A DNA stretch of 64,000 nt from Maricaulis sp034670125 (GCF_034670125.1 NZ_JAXMOC010000001.1:558001-622000); one strand, 5' to 3'. Numbered from the stretch's first letter, positions 34,000 through 42,671 are shown. Program-made: numbers and translations. The notes: generated from the sequence alone by a model not told the origin.

Positions 34000-34467
34000 G
34001 TGCGCCTGCTGTTTGTCTGCACCGGGAATATCTGTCGTTCGCCGACCGCTGAAGCGGTCGCGAGAAGCCGACTGTCGGCGCTTGGCCTGGATTGGCGGGT
34101 CGACAGTGCGGGGACCGGCGGGTGGCATGCCGGAGAGGCTCCCGACCCGCGCGCGGCGGCTGCAGGTGTAGCGCGCGGGCACGATTTCGCCGGTCTGAGC
34201 GCGCGCGAAGTCGAGCCTGATGATTTTGACAGGTTTGATCACATCATCGCCATGGACGCCAGCCATCTGCGAGCCCTGAACGCGATGCCAGGCTCTGGCC
34301 GGGGGGGCCGGCTGAGCCTGATGATGGATTGGACCGGCGAGCCCGGCATTGACGTCCCGGACCCGTATTATGGCGGTGAGGACGGTTTCGACCGGGTGCT
34401 GGACATGATCGAACGTGCCGTCGACGGGTTGATCGGCCGATTGCAGGCGGATCAGGTCAGCGGGTAA
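34000..34467 (+). CDS. Low-molecular-weight protein-tyrosine phosphatase
   Basis: 155 residues from GTG 34000. The P-loop Cys7-T-G-N-I-C-R13-S is at the very N-terminus, as in the family. The general acid is Asp121 in 'DPYYGGEDGF'. Members dephosphorylate tyrosine kinases that control polysaccharide export, or arsenate in the ArsC branch. The 'DPYYG' aromatic pair favours the tyrosine phosphatase class. Starting 4 bp after the lipoprotein phosphatase gene, it is probably co-transcribed with it. The end overlaps the convergent thpR gene by 16 bp. Confidence 0.9.
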   Translation: MRLLFVCTGNICRSPTAEAVARSRLSALGLDWRVDSAGTGGWHAGEAPDPRAAAAGVARGHDFAGLSAREVEPDDFDRFDHIIAMDASHLRALNAMPGSGRGGRLSLMMDWTGEPGIDVPDPYYGGEDGFDRVLDMIERAVDGLIGRLQADQVSG

Positions 34468-34991
34468 TCCGCTTCGGCTTCGTAGATGTTGCCCGCGCCA
34501 CGCGACGTCCAGCTGGAGTACAGCGTGAAATGGGTGGCCCGCCATGGCTCAGTGGAAAAACCGCCGGTCCGCTCGGCAAAGCGGGTCAGTTTCCCTATTG
34601 GCGCGCCCTGGAGATAGGCGAGCGTCATGTGGGGGTGGAAATTGCGGTGCTCCGGCTCCAGCCCGGTGCGCCGGGCGGCCCGTTCGCACTTCGCATTGAG
34701 CTCGGACAGCGCCTCGCTGGGGCGGACACCGAGCCAGAGAGCGCGCGGGTCGAGTTTGCCGAACCAGCCGGAGCCCAGCAAGGCCAGGTCGAAGGGGGGC
34801 ACCGTGATGGTGGCGAGCTCCGCATCGAGGTCCTCTGCTTGGCGCTCATCGATCGCCCCGAAGAAGCGCAAAGTAATGTGGAAATTTTCGCGCGGGCGCC
34901 AGCGGGCACCCGGGACACCTTTCTGCAGGCGTGCGATTTCGGCGTGCAGACTTTCAGGGACTGGCAAGGCGGCAAACAGGCGAAGCGTCAT
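34452..34991 (-). CDS. thpR: RNA 2',3'-cyclic phosphodiesterase (2H family)
   Basis: 179 residues. It has two HxT motifs: H38-I-T40 in 'RENFHITLRFFG' and H121-M-T123 in 'NFHPHMTLAYL', and starts with 'LRLFAALPVPESL'. This is the LigT/ThpR layout. The enzyme hydrolyses 2',3'-cyclic phosphate ends of RNA to 2'-phosphates; some family members ligate tRNA halves in vitro. Length is typical. It is a single gene, convergent with the tyrosine phosphatase gene. Confidence 0.92.
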   Translation of the reverse strand: MTLRLFAALPVPESLHAEIARLQKGVPGARWRPRENFHITLRFFGAIDERQAEDLDAELATITVPPFDLALLGSGWFGKLDPRALWLGVRPSEALSELNAKCERAARRTGLEPEHRNFHPHMTLAYLQGAPIGKLTRFAERTGGFSTEPWRATHFTLYSSWTSRGAGNIYEAEADYPLT

Positions 34992-35105
34992 GATTCACTT
35001 TCCGGACGACGTCTCAACTAGTGTGATTTCCGGTGCCCGGGCAATCCAAGCGGGTCGGGCGGGATTGTCGGCGCTCCAGTCCCCCATTGCGCTGACAGCC
35101 GAAAC

Positions 35106-35161
35106 TTGCCTTCCCGCCCGGGGATCATGATATATTGTCGACAAAGCGCCCGTGTGGGCGC
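35106..35161 (+). promoter_or_regulatory. Promoter and leader hairpin of the Bax-inhibitor-1 gene
   Basis: TTGCCT (35106-35111), 17 bases, then GATATA (35129-35134) suits a sigma-70 promoter. A 10-bp palindrome TTGTCGACAA overlaps the start region (35135-35144). The leader then has GCGCCC-GTGT-GGGCGC (35146-35161), a 6-bp stem ending 24 bases before the ATG. It could affect translation. Confidence 0.45.
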
Positions 35162-35185
35162 GCGTAGCCAAGAGAGACGTCCCCA

Positions 35186-35950
35186 ATGAATGATTTTTCC
35201 CGCACCTATTCCGACACCGGCTCGCTGGACATGTCGGTGGATGCCGGCCTGCGCAAGTTCATGCTCGGCGTTTACAACAAGATGGGTCTCGGCCTGTTGT
35301 TGTCGGCGGCTATTGCGTACGCGGTCGGTACTTACCCGCCGCTGACCCAGCTGGTGTTCGGCACGCCACTCCTTTTCGTGGTCCAATGGGGCCCGCTGGC
35401 GCTGCTCTTCGGCTCCATGTTCTTCATGCGTAATCCGTCGCCGGCGGGCTCGGCCATCCTGTATTGGGCCATTGTCGTCCTGATCGGCGCCAGCTTGAGT
35501 TTCTGGGTGATCATCGCTTCGACAAACCAGGTTGTTCAGTCGGTCGGCGGTCGCAGCTTGTCGATCGATTTCGGCACCATCGCCCAGGCTTTTGTGATCA
35601 CGGCCGGCTCCTTCATGGCCTTGTCTGTGTTCGGCTACACGACGAAACGCAACCTGATGCCGATGCAGAACTTTCTGTTCATGGCGGTGTTCGGTGCGGT
35701 CGCGCTTGGCATCCTGAACTTCCTGTTCTTCCAGTCCGGCATGCTCGAGCTGCTGCTGCAGTTCGCGGTCCTGCTGCTGATGGCGGGCGTTGTCGCCTGG
35801 CAGACCCAGGCGCTGAAAGTCACCTACTACCAGATTGCCGGTGACCAGCGTTCGATGGCCGTGATGACGAATATGGGGGCGTTGAACCTCTACATCGCCT
35901 TCGTCAACATGTTCCAGATCATCCTGTCCCTGCTTGGCAGCCGCGAATAG
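35186..35950 (+). CDS. Bax inhibitor-1/YccA-family membrane protein
   Basis: 254 residues from ATG 35186 with AGAGAGACG upstream. Seven membrane segments are visible, from 'LGLLLSAAIAYAVGTYPPL' to 'LNLYIAFVNMFQIILSLLG'. The family pattern appears in 'FGYTTKRNLMPMQNFLFMAV', 'FQSGMLELLLQFAVLLLMAG' and 'WQTQALKVTYYQ'. Bacterial members (YccA, YetJ) modulate FtsH or leak calcium; the pH-sensing aspartates cannot be placed by eye. It is monocistronic with its own promoter and a strong Rho-independent terminator. Confidence 0.92.
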   Translation: MNDFSRTYSDTGSLDMSVDAGLRKFMLGVYNKMGLGLLLSAAIAYAVGTYPPLTQLVFGTPLLFVVQWGPLALLFGSMFFMRNPSPAGSAILYWAIVVLIGASLSFWVIIASTNQVVQSVGGRSLSIDFGTIAQAFVITAGSFMALSVFGYTTKRNLMPMQNFLFMAVFGAVALGILNFLFFQSGMLELLLQFAVLLLMAGVVAWQTQALKVTYYQIAGDQRSMAVMTNMGALNLYIAFVNMFQIILSLLGSRE

Positions 35951-35976
35951 CGCCGCCCAGACAAGCTGAAACAAGG

Positions 35977-36006
35977 AACCCCGGAGCGAATGCTCCGGGG
36001 TTTTTC
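35977..36006 (+). terminator. Rho-independent terminator
   Basis: AACCCCGGAGC and GCTCCGGGGTT form an 11-bp perfect stem around a GAAT loop, followed directly by a T-run. It ends the Bax-inhibitor-1 transcript, and its A-rich left flank may also stop minus-strand transcription from the DUF2794 gene. Confidence 0.9.
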
Positions 36007-36028
36007 TTTGTCCGGCTGTCCCGGACAA

Positions 36029-36364
36029 TCAGTCGATCACGCGGAACTTCTTCTTGTCGAACACGGTCATCACCTGGGTGAGATCGTGTCCGCGCTTGAG
36101 GATCTGGCCGCTGACGGCGACCACCTTGTACTGGCCCTGACGGTTGGCGTCGGCCGGTGTCTTTATCACTGAAAACATCGGCATTTCGCTGTGACGGCGG
36201 AATATCGAGAACACCGCCTCGGTCGGCAGGCCGTCAATGGCATAGTCCTTCCACTCGCCTTGGGCGACGAAGCGCCCATAGACGCGCAGGATCGCGTCGA
36301 GCTCGCGCCGGGTCCACATCACGGGTTCCGGCTTGCGTCTCGCGGTAGGGGATACTGGGTGCAC
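36029..36364 (-). CDS. DUF2794 family protein
   Basis: 111 residues from GTG 36364; an internal ATG at 36319 (MWTRRELD) is the alternative. The DUF2794 pattern is clear: 'RRELDAILRVYGRFVAQGEW', 'KDYAIDGLPTEAVFSIFRRH', and 'GQILKRGHDLTQVMTVFDKK' at the C-terminus. The family is nearly confined to alphaproteobacteria and has no known function; it is small, basic and cytoplasmic. Convergent with the Bax-inhibitor-1 gene. Confidence 0.85.
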   Translation of the reverse strand: MHPVSPTARRKPEPVMWTRRELDAILRVYGRFVAQGEWKDYAIDGLPTEAVFSIFRRHSEMPMFSVIKTPADANRQGQYKVVAVSGQILKRGHDLTQVMTVFDKKKFRVID

Positions 36365-36668
36365 CCTGAATTCTCCCGCCAGTTGAATCAGCCCTTGCAG
36401 CTTACAAACATTTCACGCAGTGCCGCAAAGTTGCCACATTCCGGGCGCGTTCCGGCCATATCGGAACACCACCGTCTCACCTGTCGGCCGGTCGCAAACA
36501 CGCCTCCGAGCCTGGTTTTAGACAGCCCCCCCAGCCCCCCGGGTCAAGAGGCTGCGGTCCGGCCGACACCCAAAAACCCCTCATGAAATGGACAACTTGC
36601 CTTGCCTCTGGCCAAGCGCGCCGCACCGGGGTAACGCTAGGTCAGTCAGATCATGAGCCCTGCGAAAC
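36365..36668. other. 304-bp divergent intergenic region
   Basis: It lies between the DUF2794 gene (minus) and the ABC operon (plus), so it should hold both promoters. It has a C-rich run near 36525-36542 and no open frame with a ribosome-binding site. I see no clear sigma-70 pair or operator. Confidence 0.5.
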
Positions 36669-37406
36669 ATGCTGGTTGCCGATCAACTCATCAAGGATTT
36701 CGGGTCCTTCCGTGCGGTCCGCGGTGTGAGCTTCACCTTGGAGCGCGGCGAAGTGCTCGGCTTTCTCGGACCGAATGGTGCGGGCAAGACCACCACCATG
36801 CGCATGCTTGCCGGCGGGCTCGAGCCCGATGGCGGCACCGCCTCGATAGCGGGCTATGACTGCACGGCCCAGCGGATGGAGGCACAGTCGAGACTGGGCT
36901 ATCTGCCAGAGGGGGCCCCGGCCTATCCGGCCATGACCCCCCGCGGTTTCGTGATGTTCGGCTTGCGGGCACGCGGCTTCTCCGGGTCGGCGCTGACGCG
37001 CGCTGCCAGCCTGGCCCTGGAGCGTGCCAATCTGGGTGCCATGGCCGACCACCCCATCGGAACGCTCTCGAAAGGCTACAAGCGTCGTGCCGCCCTCGCC
37101 GCCGCCATCGCCCATGATCCCGCCGTCCTGATCCTCGATGAACCCACTGACGGGCTGGATCCGAACCAGAAAGACGGCGTTCGTCGGCTGATCCGCGACA
37201 TGGCGCCCGAAAAGGCCATCATCATTTCGACCCATATTCTCGAAGAAGTCCCGGCTGTCTGTTCGCGCGCCATCGTTATCGACCAAGGTCGGATCCTGTT
37301 CGACGGTACTCCGCGGGCACTGGCAGCGACCACGCCCGACAATACGGTTGAAGCGGCATTCCGCGGTCTCACCCAGTCCGTCCCGGCGGTTGGAGGAGCC
37401 GCGTGA
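36669..37406 (+). CDS. ABC transporter ATP-binding protein (GldA/ABC-2 type)
   Basis: 245 residues from ATG 36669. Walker A GPNGAGKTT is at 34-42, the signature is 'LSKGYKRRAAL' near 134 in place of the textbook LSGGQ, and Walker B with D-loop 'AVLILDEPTDGLDP' is near 150-163, followed by the H-loop 'IIISTHILEEV'. This form is typical of ATPases that pair with ABC-2 permeases and GldG-like proteins. It overlaps the permease by 4 bp and is the first gene of a five-gene overlapping operon. The transported substrate is unknown. Confidence 0.92.
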   Translation: MLVADQLIKDFGSFRAVRGVSFTLERGEVLGFLGPNGAGKTTTMRMLAGGLEPDGGTASIAGYDCTAQRMEAQSRLGYLPEGAPAYPAMTPRGFVMFGLRARGFSGSALTRAASLALERANLGAMADHPIGTLSKGYKRRAALAAAIAHDPAVLILDEPTDGLDPNQKDGVRRLIRDMAPEKAIIISTHILEEVPAVCSRAIVIDQGRILFDGTPRALAATTPDNTVEAAFRGLTQSVPAVGGAA

Positions 37407-38146
37407 TTCATACCCTACAGGCTGTTTACCGACGTGAAGTCAGTGCCTATTTCCAGACACCGCTTGCCTATGTCTTCCTGGCCGTTTTCGCCTGTTCCGC
37501 GCCGGCTTTCGCCTTCCATGTCGGGCGCTTTTTTGACACCAACCGGGCTGATCTGGCGCCCATGTTTGACTATCTGCCCTGGCTTTTTGTCGTCCTGATG
37601 CCGGCGCTGGCCATGCGGGCCTGGGCCGAAGAGCGCGACAGGGGCACGCTGGAATTCCTCATGGCGCTGCCAATCCCGCTTTGGGCCTCGACCGGCGGAA
37701 AATTCCTGGCGGCTTGGACAATGGCCGCCATTGCTCTGGTGCTGACCTTTCCGATGTGGGTCGCCGTGAACTATCTCGGTGATCCCGACAATGCGGCCAT
37801 TGCCACCGGCTATCTCGGTGCCTGGCTGATGGCGGGCGGATATCTGGCAGTCGGTCAGGCGCTCTCCGCGACGACCGCCAACCAGGTGGTCGCCTTCGTC
37901 CTGGGTACCGGAGCTGCCTTTCTTTTAACCATGGCGGGTCATCCGTTCGTGCTCGCCGCCCTGGGAGAAGGGGCGCCGGCGTCGGTATCCGAATTCGTCG
38001 CCGGGTTGAGCGCGTTCGAGCATTTTGATGCCTTCCGCAATGGGGTCATCGGTGCGGCGGACCTGGTGTATTTCATCGGGTTGATTGTCCTGTCCCTGTC
38101 GGTGGCCGGGGTGCTGGTCGCTGAACGGCGCGGGGGCGGACGATGA
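37403..38146 (+). CDS. ABC-2 type permease (GldF-like)
   Basis: 247 residues from GTG 37403 with GGAGG upstream. Six membrane segments are visible, with the N-terminal amphipathic start 'VYRREVSAYFQTPLAYVFLA' common to GldF/NosY-type permeases and 'RAWAEERDRGTLEFLMALPI' after the second segment. The latter stretch is the ABC-2 hallmark (E-x-x-x-G-T-x-E). It pairs with the ATPase just upstream (4-bp overlap) and the GldG-like protein downstream (4-bp overlap). Confidence 0.9.
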   Translation: MIHTLQAVYRREVSAYFQTPLAYVFLAVFACSAPAFAFHVGRFFDTNRADLAPMFDYLPWLFVVLMPALAMRAWAEERDRGTLEFLMALPIPLWASTGGKFLAAWTMAAIALVLTFPMWVAVNYLGDPDNAAIATGYLGAWLMAGGYLAVGQALSATTANQVVAFVLGTGAAFLLTMAGHPFVLAALGEGAPASVSEFVAGLSAFEHFDAFRNGVIGAADLVYFIGLIVLSLSVAGVLVAERRGGGR

Positions 38147-39987
38147 AGCGGACTTTCTTCCTGCCCTTGATGGTGGTCAGCCTGCTGCTTGTATTCCTTG
38201 CCGGAAACCAGCTGGCTGGTCGCTGGCTCGGCGGTGCCAGGCTCGACCTGACCCAGAATGGTCTCTATCGACTGTCTCCCGGATCTGTCTCGGTGATGGA
38301 CCGGCTCGAAGAGCCGGTTGAGTGGCGGTTCTACTATTCGCGTGCCGACGCGGCTCAATACCCGGCCATCCGGGCCTATGCGACCCGGGTCCGCCAGTTC
38401 CTTGATGCCTATGCCGATCGCTCGGGCGGGCGCATACGGGTCATCGAGATCGACCCCGAACCGTTTTCGCAAGACGAGGACGCGGCGATCGCGGCCGGCC
38501 TGACAGCCATGCCAACGGAGGGCGGTGATCGCCTGTTCTTCGGGCTCGTTGCCCGCAATTCCGTGGATGACCAGGCCGTGATCCCGCTGTTCCGTGAAGA
38601 GGCGGAAGCACGTCTGGAATATGAACTCACCCGCCTGATCGTCGATATCGAGCGACCGCAACGGCCGCGCCTGGCCGTCCTGACCAGCCTGCCATTGAGC
38701 CCCGACGATGGTGCGCCCAATACCTTCATCGCCGAACTGAACACGGCCTATGATCTGACCTGGCTGGAGCGTGATTTCGCGTCGATCCCGGATGTTGCGG
38801 CCTTGCTCATCCTGCATCCCGGTTCGCTGACTGAAGCGCAGTATTATCTGATCGACCAGTTCGCGCTCGAGCGCGGCCGCATCCTGGCGTTTATCGACCC
38901 GCTGGCCCATGTGGCCCTGCGTCCCGGGCCCGACGGCCTGCCGCCGCTCAATGCCCGACGGGCGTCTGACCTCGGGCCGCTGCTGGCGCGCTGGGGGGTG
39001 CAGTATGATCGAGAGACGGTGAGCATGGACCGGCAACTCGGACTGCCTGTCGAGATTATCGAATCCGACGGCCGCGCGCGTCGCCGGGCTTATCCGCTGT
39101 GGTTTTCTCTGGGCGCGGCGCAAATCAGTCAGACAGACCTTGCCACGGCAACACTCGATCTCGGGCTCAATTTCGGTTCGCCTGGCGCACTGGTCGCCGG
39201 CGATCTGCCGGGTGTCGAGATCACGCCGCTTCTGGCCACCTCACCCGACGGTGCGCGGCTTGATGCCGATATTGCAGCCGGCGCGCCGGGCCCCGACGCC
39301 TTGTTGCAGGATTACCAGCCGGACACCGATCCGCCTGTTCTCGCTGTCCGGATTACCGGGCAGATCGAGACGGCCTTTCCAGACGGGCCGCCAGCCGCCG
39401 ACATCGCCTTCAATCCCGGCCAGCATCGTCAACACCCGGTAGCTCCGGTCGATATTGTCGTGGTCGCGGACGCTGACTGGCTGGATGACAGCTACTACGT
39501 CCGCAATGATCCGGGTGCCGGCAGCATGTTTGTCGCTGACAACATGACGCTGGCGCTCAATCTTGTGGACATGGCGGCGGGTGATCCGGCGCTGGTCAAT
39601 CTGCGCTCACGCACCCCCTCCTTCAGGCCCATGACGCGGGTTGAAGCCCTGCGGGCCGACGCCGAGGCGCGCTATATCGCGACACAGGACAGGCTGGAGA
39701 GCGAAATTGCCGAGGCCGAGGCAAGGCTTGATGCCCTGCTTGGGTCCGGGCAGGCGTCGGCGCTGGTAACCGGATCGCGTCAGGATGATCGCGACGAGGC
39801 CGTGCGCCTGCGCGACCAGATTGCGCGGACCCGTACACAATTACGCGACATTGAACGCGATTTCCGCCGCGACATCGACGCCTTGAATGCTGATCTGCAG
39901 TTCTGGACGATCGGGGTGCCCCCGGCACTGGTGATCCTGTTCGGGATTGCGGGATCGGTCGTCCGCCGGCGACGGAGGCGCGGATGA
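38143..39987 (+). CDS. GldG-family ABC-type auxiliary membrane protein
   Basis: 614 residues. One N-terminal membrane anchor (about 5-25), then a large extracytoplasmic domain: 'LDLTQNGLYRLSPGSVSVMD', 'VEWRFYYSRADAAQYP' and 'YADRSGGRIRVIEIDPEPFS' match the GldG/DUF4350 beginning. 'FALERGRILAFIDPLAHVAL' continues it. A charged coiled-coil (about 510-590) precedes a C-terminal membrane helix ('IGVPPALVILFGIAGSVV') and a basic tail. In Bacteroidetes GldG works with GldF/GldA in gliding; in proteobacteria the role is unknown. Coupled on both sides by 4-bp overlaps. Confidence 0.9.
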   Translation: MKRTFFLPLMVVSLLLVFLAGNQLAGRWLGGARLDLTQNGLYRLSPGSVSVMDRLEEPVEWRFYYSRADAAQYPAIRAYATRVRQFLDAYADRSGGRIRVIEIDPEPFSQDEDAAIAAGLTAMPTEGGDRLFFGLVARNSVDDQAVIPLFREEAEARLEYELTRLIVDIERPQRPRLAVLTSLPLSPDDGAPNTFIAELNTAYDLTWLERDFASIPDVAALLILHPGSLTEAQYYLIDQFALERGRILAFIDPLAHVALRPGPDGLPPLNARRASDLGPLLARWGVQYDRETVSMDRQLGLPVEIIESDGRARRRAYPLWFSLGAAQISQTDLATATLDLGLNFGSPGALVAGDLPGVEITPLLATSPDGARLDADIAAGAPGPDALLQDYQPDTDPPVLAVRITGQIETAFPDGPPAADIAFNPGQHRQHPVAPVDIVVVADADWLDDSYYVRNDPGAGSMFVADNMTLALNLVDMAAGDPALVNLRSRTPSFRPMTRVEALRADAEARYIATQDRLESEIAEAEARLDALLGSGQASALVTGSRQDDRDEAVRLRDQIARTRTQLRDIERDFRRDIDALNADLQFWTIGVPPALVILFGIAGSVVRRRRRRG

Positions 39988-41030
39988 GTGCTGTCACGGA
40001 TGCCCGGCGTCGATTCCAGCTTGCGGTCGTCGCAGCCACCGCCGCTGCCCTCTCGGTCGGCGCCGTCGCGACCGCCATAATCGACACCCGCGCCGTATGG
40101 CGACCCGATGTCAGCGGTCCGGTTTTGCCGGACTGGTCACAGGCGGTCGCTGCGGCCCGGGAGATCGAGATTTCCGGAAATGACCGGTTCACCCTGGTGG
40201 AGGTCGATGGCACCTGGCGCATGCCCAGCCGTGACGGCTACCCGGTCAGGCCCGAGCGTCTTGCAGCGCTCGATGCCTATCTGGCGTCATTGGTGTTTGA
40301 GGGAGCGCGGACCGATATCCCCCGGCGCCTCGGCCGCCTTGGCCTGGCCGAGCCGGGTGAAGCCGATGGCGGCACATTGATCGCGGTTCGCGATGAGGCG
40401 GGTGAAACACGGGCAGAGATAATCATTGGCGAGACCCGCGACCCGCTGGTCTATGTGCGGCGGCCCGGCCGTGCGCGGGCCTATGCCGCACAGGCCGGTA
40501 GTGGCGCGGCGGGCAGCCTCAACCTGCTCCCCGCCGATGGCTGGCTGGATCTCGATTTCCTGACCCTGGGCACCAGCGATATCGCCCGGGTCGATATCCA
40601 GCCGGAATCGGGCCCGGCCTATCGCCTCGAACGGGCCGCATCGTCGTCACGAAACTTTGCCTTGCGTCAACCACCCGGCTGGCAACCCATCACCGCGGCT
40701 GCCGGGAACGGGCCGGCAGCGACGCTGGGCCGGGTTCGCTTCCGCGACGTTCGCGCAGCCGACCGACTGGGCGGTGAATTCGTTGCCCATCATACCGCCG
40801 AGACCTTTGCCGGGCTCCGCGTCCGCATTGACGTGAAAGCCCTGGGTGACACGCGCTGGGCACTGATCACCGCGTCAGCCCTGACCGATGACGCCGAAGC
40901 CGACGCCGCGGCACTCAATGCGATCACGGAAGGCTGGGCCTACCTGATGTCAGACCTGACCATCGACCGCCTGATCCGGCCCTTGGACCGGATCGCGGAC
41001 CGCAGCAGGGCGAGTGACGATGCGCCTTAA
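39984..41030 (+). CDS. DUF4340 domain protein
   Basis: 348 residues from ATG 39984. One N-terminal membrane helix (about 12-35) leads to an extracytoplasmic domain with the DUF4340 pattern: 'FTLVEVDGTWRMPSRDGYPV', 'LDAYLASLVFEGARTDIPRR' and 'GETRAEIIIGETRDPLVYVR', then beta-rich repeats. The protein probably docks on the GldG-like subunit outside the inner membrane. GldG plus DUF4340 beside an ABC-2 pair is a widely repeated but functionally undefined set. It overlaps the VOC gene by 11 bp. Confidence 0.88.
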   Translation: MSAVTDARRRFQLAVVAATAAALSVGAVATAIIDTRAVWRPDVSGPVLPDWSQAVAAAREIEISGNDRFTLVEVDGTWRMPSRDGYPVRPERLAALDAYLASLVFEGARTDIPRRLGRLGLAEPGEADGGTLIAVRDEAGETRAEIIIGETRDPLVYVRRPGRARAYAAQAGSGAAGSLNLLPADGWLDLDFLTLGTSDIARVDIQPESGPAYRLERAASSSRNFALRQPPGWQPITAAAGNGPAATLGRVRFRDVRAADRLGGEFVAHHTAETFAGLRVRIDVKALGDTRWALITASALTDDAEADAAALNAITEGWAYLMSDLTIDRLIRPLDRIADRSRASDDAP

Positions 41031-41418
41031 CCAGATCACGATTCCGGTGACCGATATCGCCCGGTCCAAAGCCTTCTACGAGCGGTTGGGATTTCGCCTG
41101 CTTGTCGATAGTCCCCATTACTGCCGTTTCCTGGCGCCGCAAGGCGACACCACGTTTTCGCTGCATGTTGACGGGTCGGTCCGGCCGGGCGCGGTCATCT
41201 ATCTGGAGGCTGACGATGTCGATGGCGAGTTCGCGCGCCTGCAACAGGCCGGGTTCAGTTTCGAGACCGATCCGCGCGATGAGAGCTGGCTCTGGCGCGA
41301 GGCAATCCTGCTGGATCCGGACGGACACAAGATCAAGCTCTACCACGCCGGCAGCAATCGCATCGACCCGCCCTGGCGGGTCACTCCGAAACCGAAGCCG
41401 GCAACCGGTGCAGCGTGA
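41020..41418 (+). CDS. VOC-superfamily (glyoxalase-like) protein
   Basis: 132 residues from ATG 41020; a GTG at 41014 is also possible, and either overlaps the DUF4340 gene. A single betaalphabetabetabeta pair is seen: 'NQITIPVTDIARSKAFYERL', 'FRLLVDSPHYCRFLAPQGDT', 'AVIYLEADDVDGEFARLQQA' and 'AILLDPDGHKIKLYHAG'. Candidate metal ligands are a His in the middle strand and the Glu/Asp in 'LLDPDGH'. The family includes lyases, dioxygenases and resistance proteins; no specific function can be given. Coupling to the ABC/GldG operon may be incidental. Confidence 0.85.
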   Translation: MRLNQITIPVTDIARSKAFYERLGFRLLVDSPHYCRFLAPQGDTTFSLHVDGSVRPGAVIYLEADDVDGEFARLQQAGFSFETDPRDESWLWREAILLDPDGHKIKLYHAGSNRIDPPWRVTPKPKPATGAA

Positions 41419-41494
41419 CCGGAATTGCCCGTTGATTGTCATGTTTCCGGTTTGGCCGCCGGGATAGCGTTGGGTGTCTGCACCGGAGACACTC

Positions 41495-42184
41495 ATGCCA
41501 CGCCTGCGCCATATCGGGTTTCTGCTTTTTGACGATCTGACCCAGCTCGACTTCACCGGACCGTTGCAGGTCCTCCATCGCATTCCCGGGGCCAGCATTC
41601 ACCTGGTTGCGCGCCGGGCCGGTCCGGTCCGGACTGATTGCGGCCCGTTCATCCTGGCCGATACCGCCTTTGATTACTGCCCGCAGCTGGACTTGATCTG
41701 CGTGCCGGGGGGCTGGGGAGTCGATCAGGCCATGGAAGACGCGGAAACGCTGGACTTTCTGCGGCGCCAGGCAGCCGGCGCGCAGTTTGTGACCTCGGTC
41801 TGCACAGGCGCTTTCCTGCTGGGAGCTGCCGGCCTGCTCCAGGGGGTCAGGGCCACGACCCATTGGCGCTATCATGATGCGCTGACGCGTTTCGGTGCCG
41901 AGCCTGTCCGTGGGCGGGTGGTCCGGGACGGGTCGGTGTTTACGGGCGGCGGTGTGACAGCCGGGATAGATTTCGCGCTCACGATTGTCCGGGAGATCCA
42001 TGGAGAGGAGCTCGCGCAGGCCATTCAGCTGGGTCTCGAATACGATCCCGACCCGCCGGTTGATTGCGGGTCACCGGACAAGGCGCCCGGGATCATCATG
42101 GAAGCGGTCGAAGCCCGGTTCGCACCGCGATGGGAAGCCTTCCTCGCCGTTGTTGACCGTGTGACGTCCACCCGAAGCGGCTAG
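41495..42184 (+). CDS. DJ-1/PfpI-family protein (isonitrile-hydratase-like)
   Basis: 229 residues from ATG 41495, with GGAGA six bases upstream; an in-frame GTG at 41474 is less likely. The DJ-1/PfpI core has 'HIGFLLFDDLTQLDFTGPLQ', then 'LDLICVPGGWGVDQAM' and the nucleophile elbow with Cys103 in 'TSVCTGAFLLGAAGLL'. 'RATTHWRYHDALTRFGAEPV' and 'GGGVTAGIDFALTIVREIHG' follow, as in InhA-type isonitrile hydratases and the N-terminal half of GlxA-like AraC regulators. There is no HTH here, so it is an enzyme rather than a regulator. Its stop overlaps the convergent mmcB gene by 4 bp. Confidence 0.88.
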   Translation: MPRLRHIGFLLFDDLTQLDFTGPLQVLHRIPGASIHLVARRAGPVRTDCGPFILADTAFDYCPQLDLICVPGGWGVDQAMEDAETLDFLRRQAAGAQFVTSVCTGAFLLGAAGLLQGVRATTHWRYHDALTRFGAEPVRGRVVRDGSVFTGGGVTAGIDFALTIVREIHGEELAQAIQLGLEYDPDPPVDCGSPDKAPGIIMEAVEARFAPRWEAFLAVVDRVTSTRSG

Positions 42185-42660
42185 TTGCGTCCCGGAATGG
42201 CATCGCTTGCCGCCTCACCGGGCCGCATCAGCCGGTCAGCGGCCGCTCTGGCGAACCGCAGGGTGAGCGCCTTGCGCCGCGCCGGTGCCAGGGTCAGGGC
42301 AGGGCTTTCGCGAATGATGGCGCCACCGAAGCCATCCGCAATGATGAGCCCGGCATCAGCCGGAATGATCTCATTTGGAAAACGCCGCGAAACGGCGAAA
42401 TAAAGCCGGTCGCAATACCCCGCATAATTTGTCCATTTGCTGTCGGCCCGGAAGTCGGCAATGCCGGACTTGACTTCGACAATGGTGATTTCACCCTTTC
42501 GTCCCAAGGCAGCGAGATCGGCCCGCCGGCCGTCGGGCAGGATGAATTCCGCAATGGCGCTGTAGCCCATATGCCAGAGCAGGCGGGCGGCACCGCGCAT
42601 CAATGCCTGCGCGTCATCAATATCCGGATTGGCCGCTGAAGCGACGTGTTCAAGGTCCAT
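42181..42660 (-). CDS. mmcB: MmcB-family DNA repair protein
   Basis: 159 residues from ATG 42660. An in-frame ATG at 42678 lies inside the SOS box, so the later start is preferred. A PD-(D/E)xK nuclease-like core is visible: Asp48 in 'LPDGRRADLAAL', then Glu62-Val-Lys64 in 'ITIVEVKSGIADFRADSKWT', then 'YCDRLYFAVSRRFPNEIIPA'. In Caulobacter MmcB belongs to the LexA regulon and affects mitomycin C resistance. The strong LexA-type site just upstream supports the same control here. Convergent with the DJ-1 gene. Confidence 0.9.
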   Translation of the reverse strand: MDLEHVASAANPDIDDAQALMRGAARLLWHMGYSAIAEFILPDGRRADLAALGRKGEITIVEVKSGIADFRADSKWTNYAGYCDRLYFAVSRRFPNEIIPADAGLIIADGFGGAIIRESPALTLAPARRKALTLRFARAAADRLMRPGEAASDAIPGRN

Positions 42661-42671
42661 CCTGCCAGTTT

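Noticed and set aside
34452..34467. Possible frameshift at the end of the tyrosine phosphatase gene
   Set aside because: The overlap is simply a 16-bp tail-to-tail overlap with thpR; both proteins have normal length.
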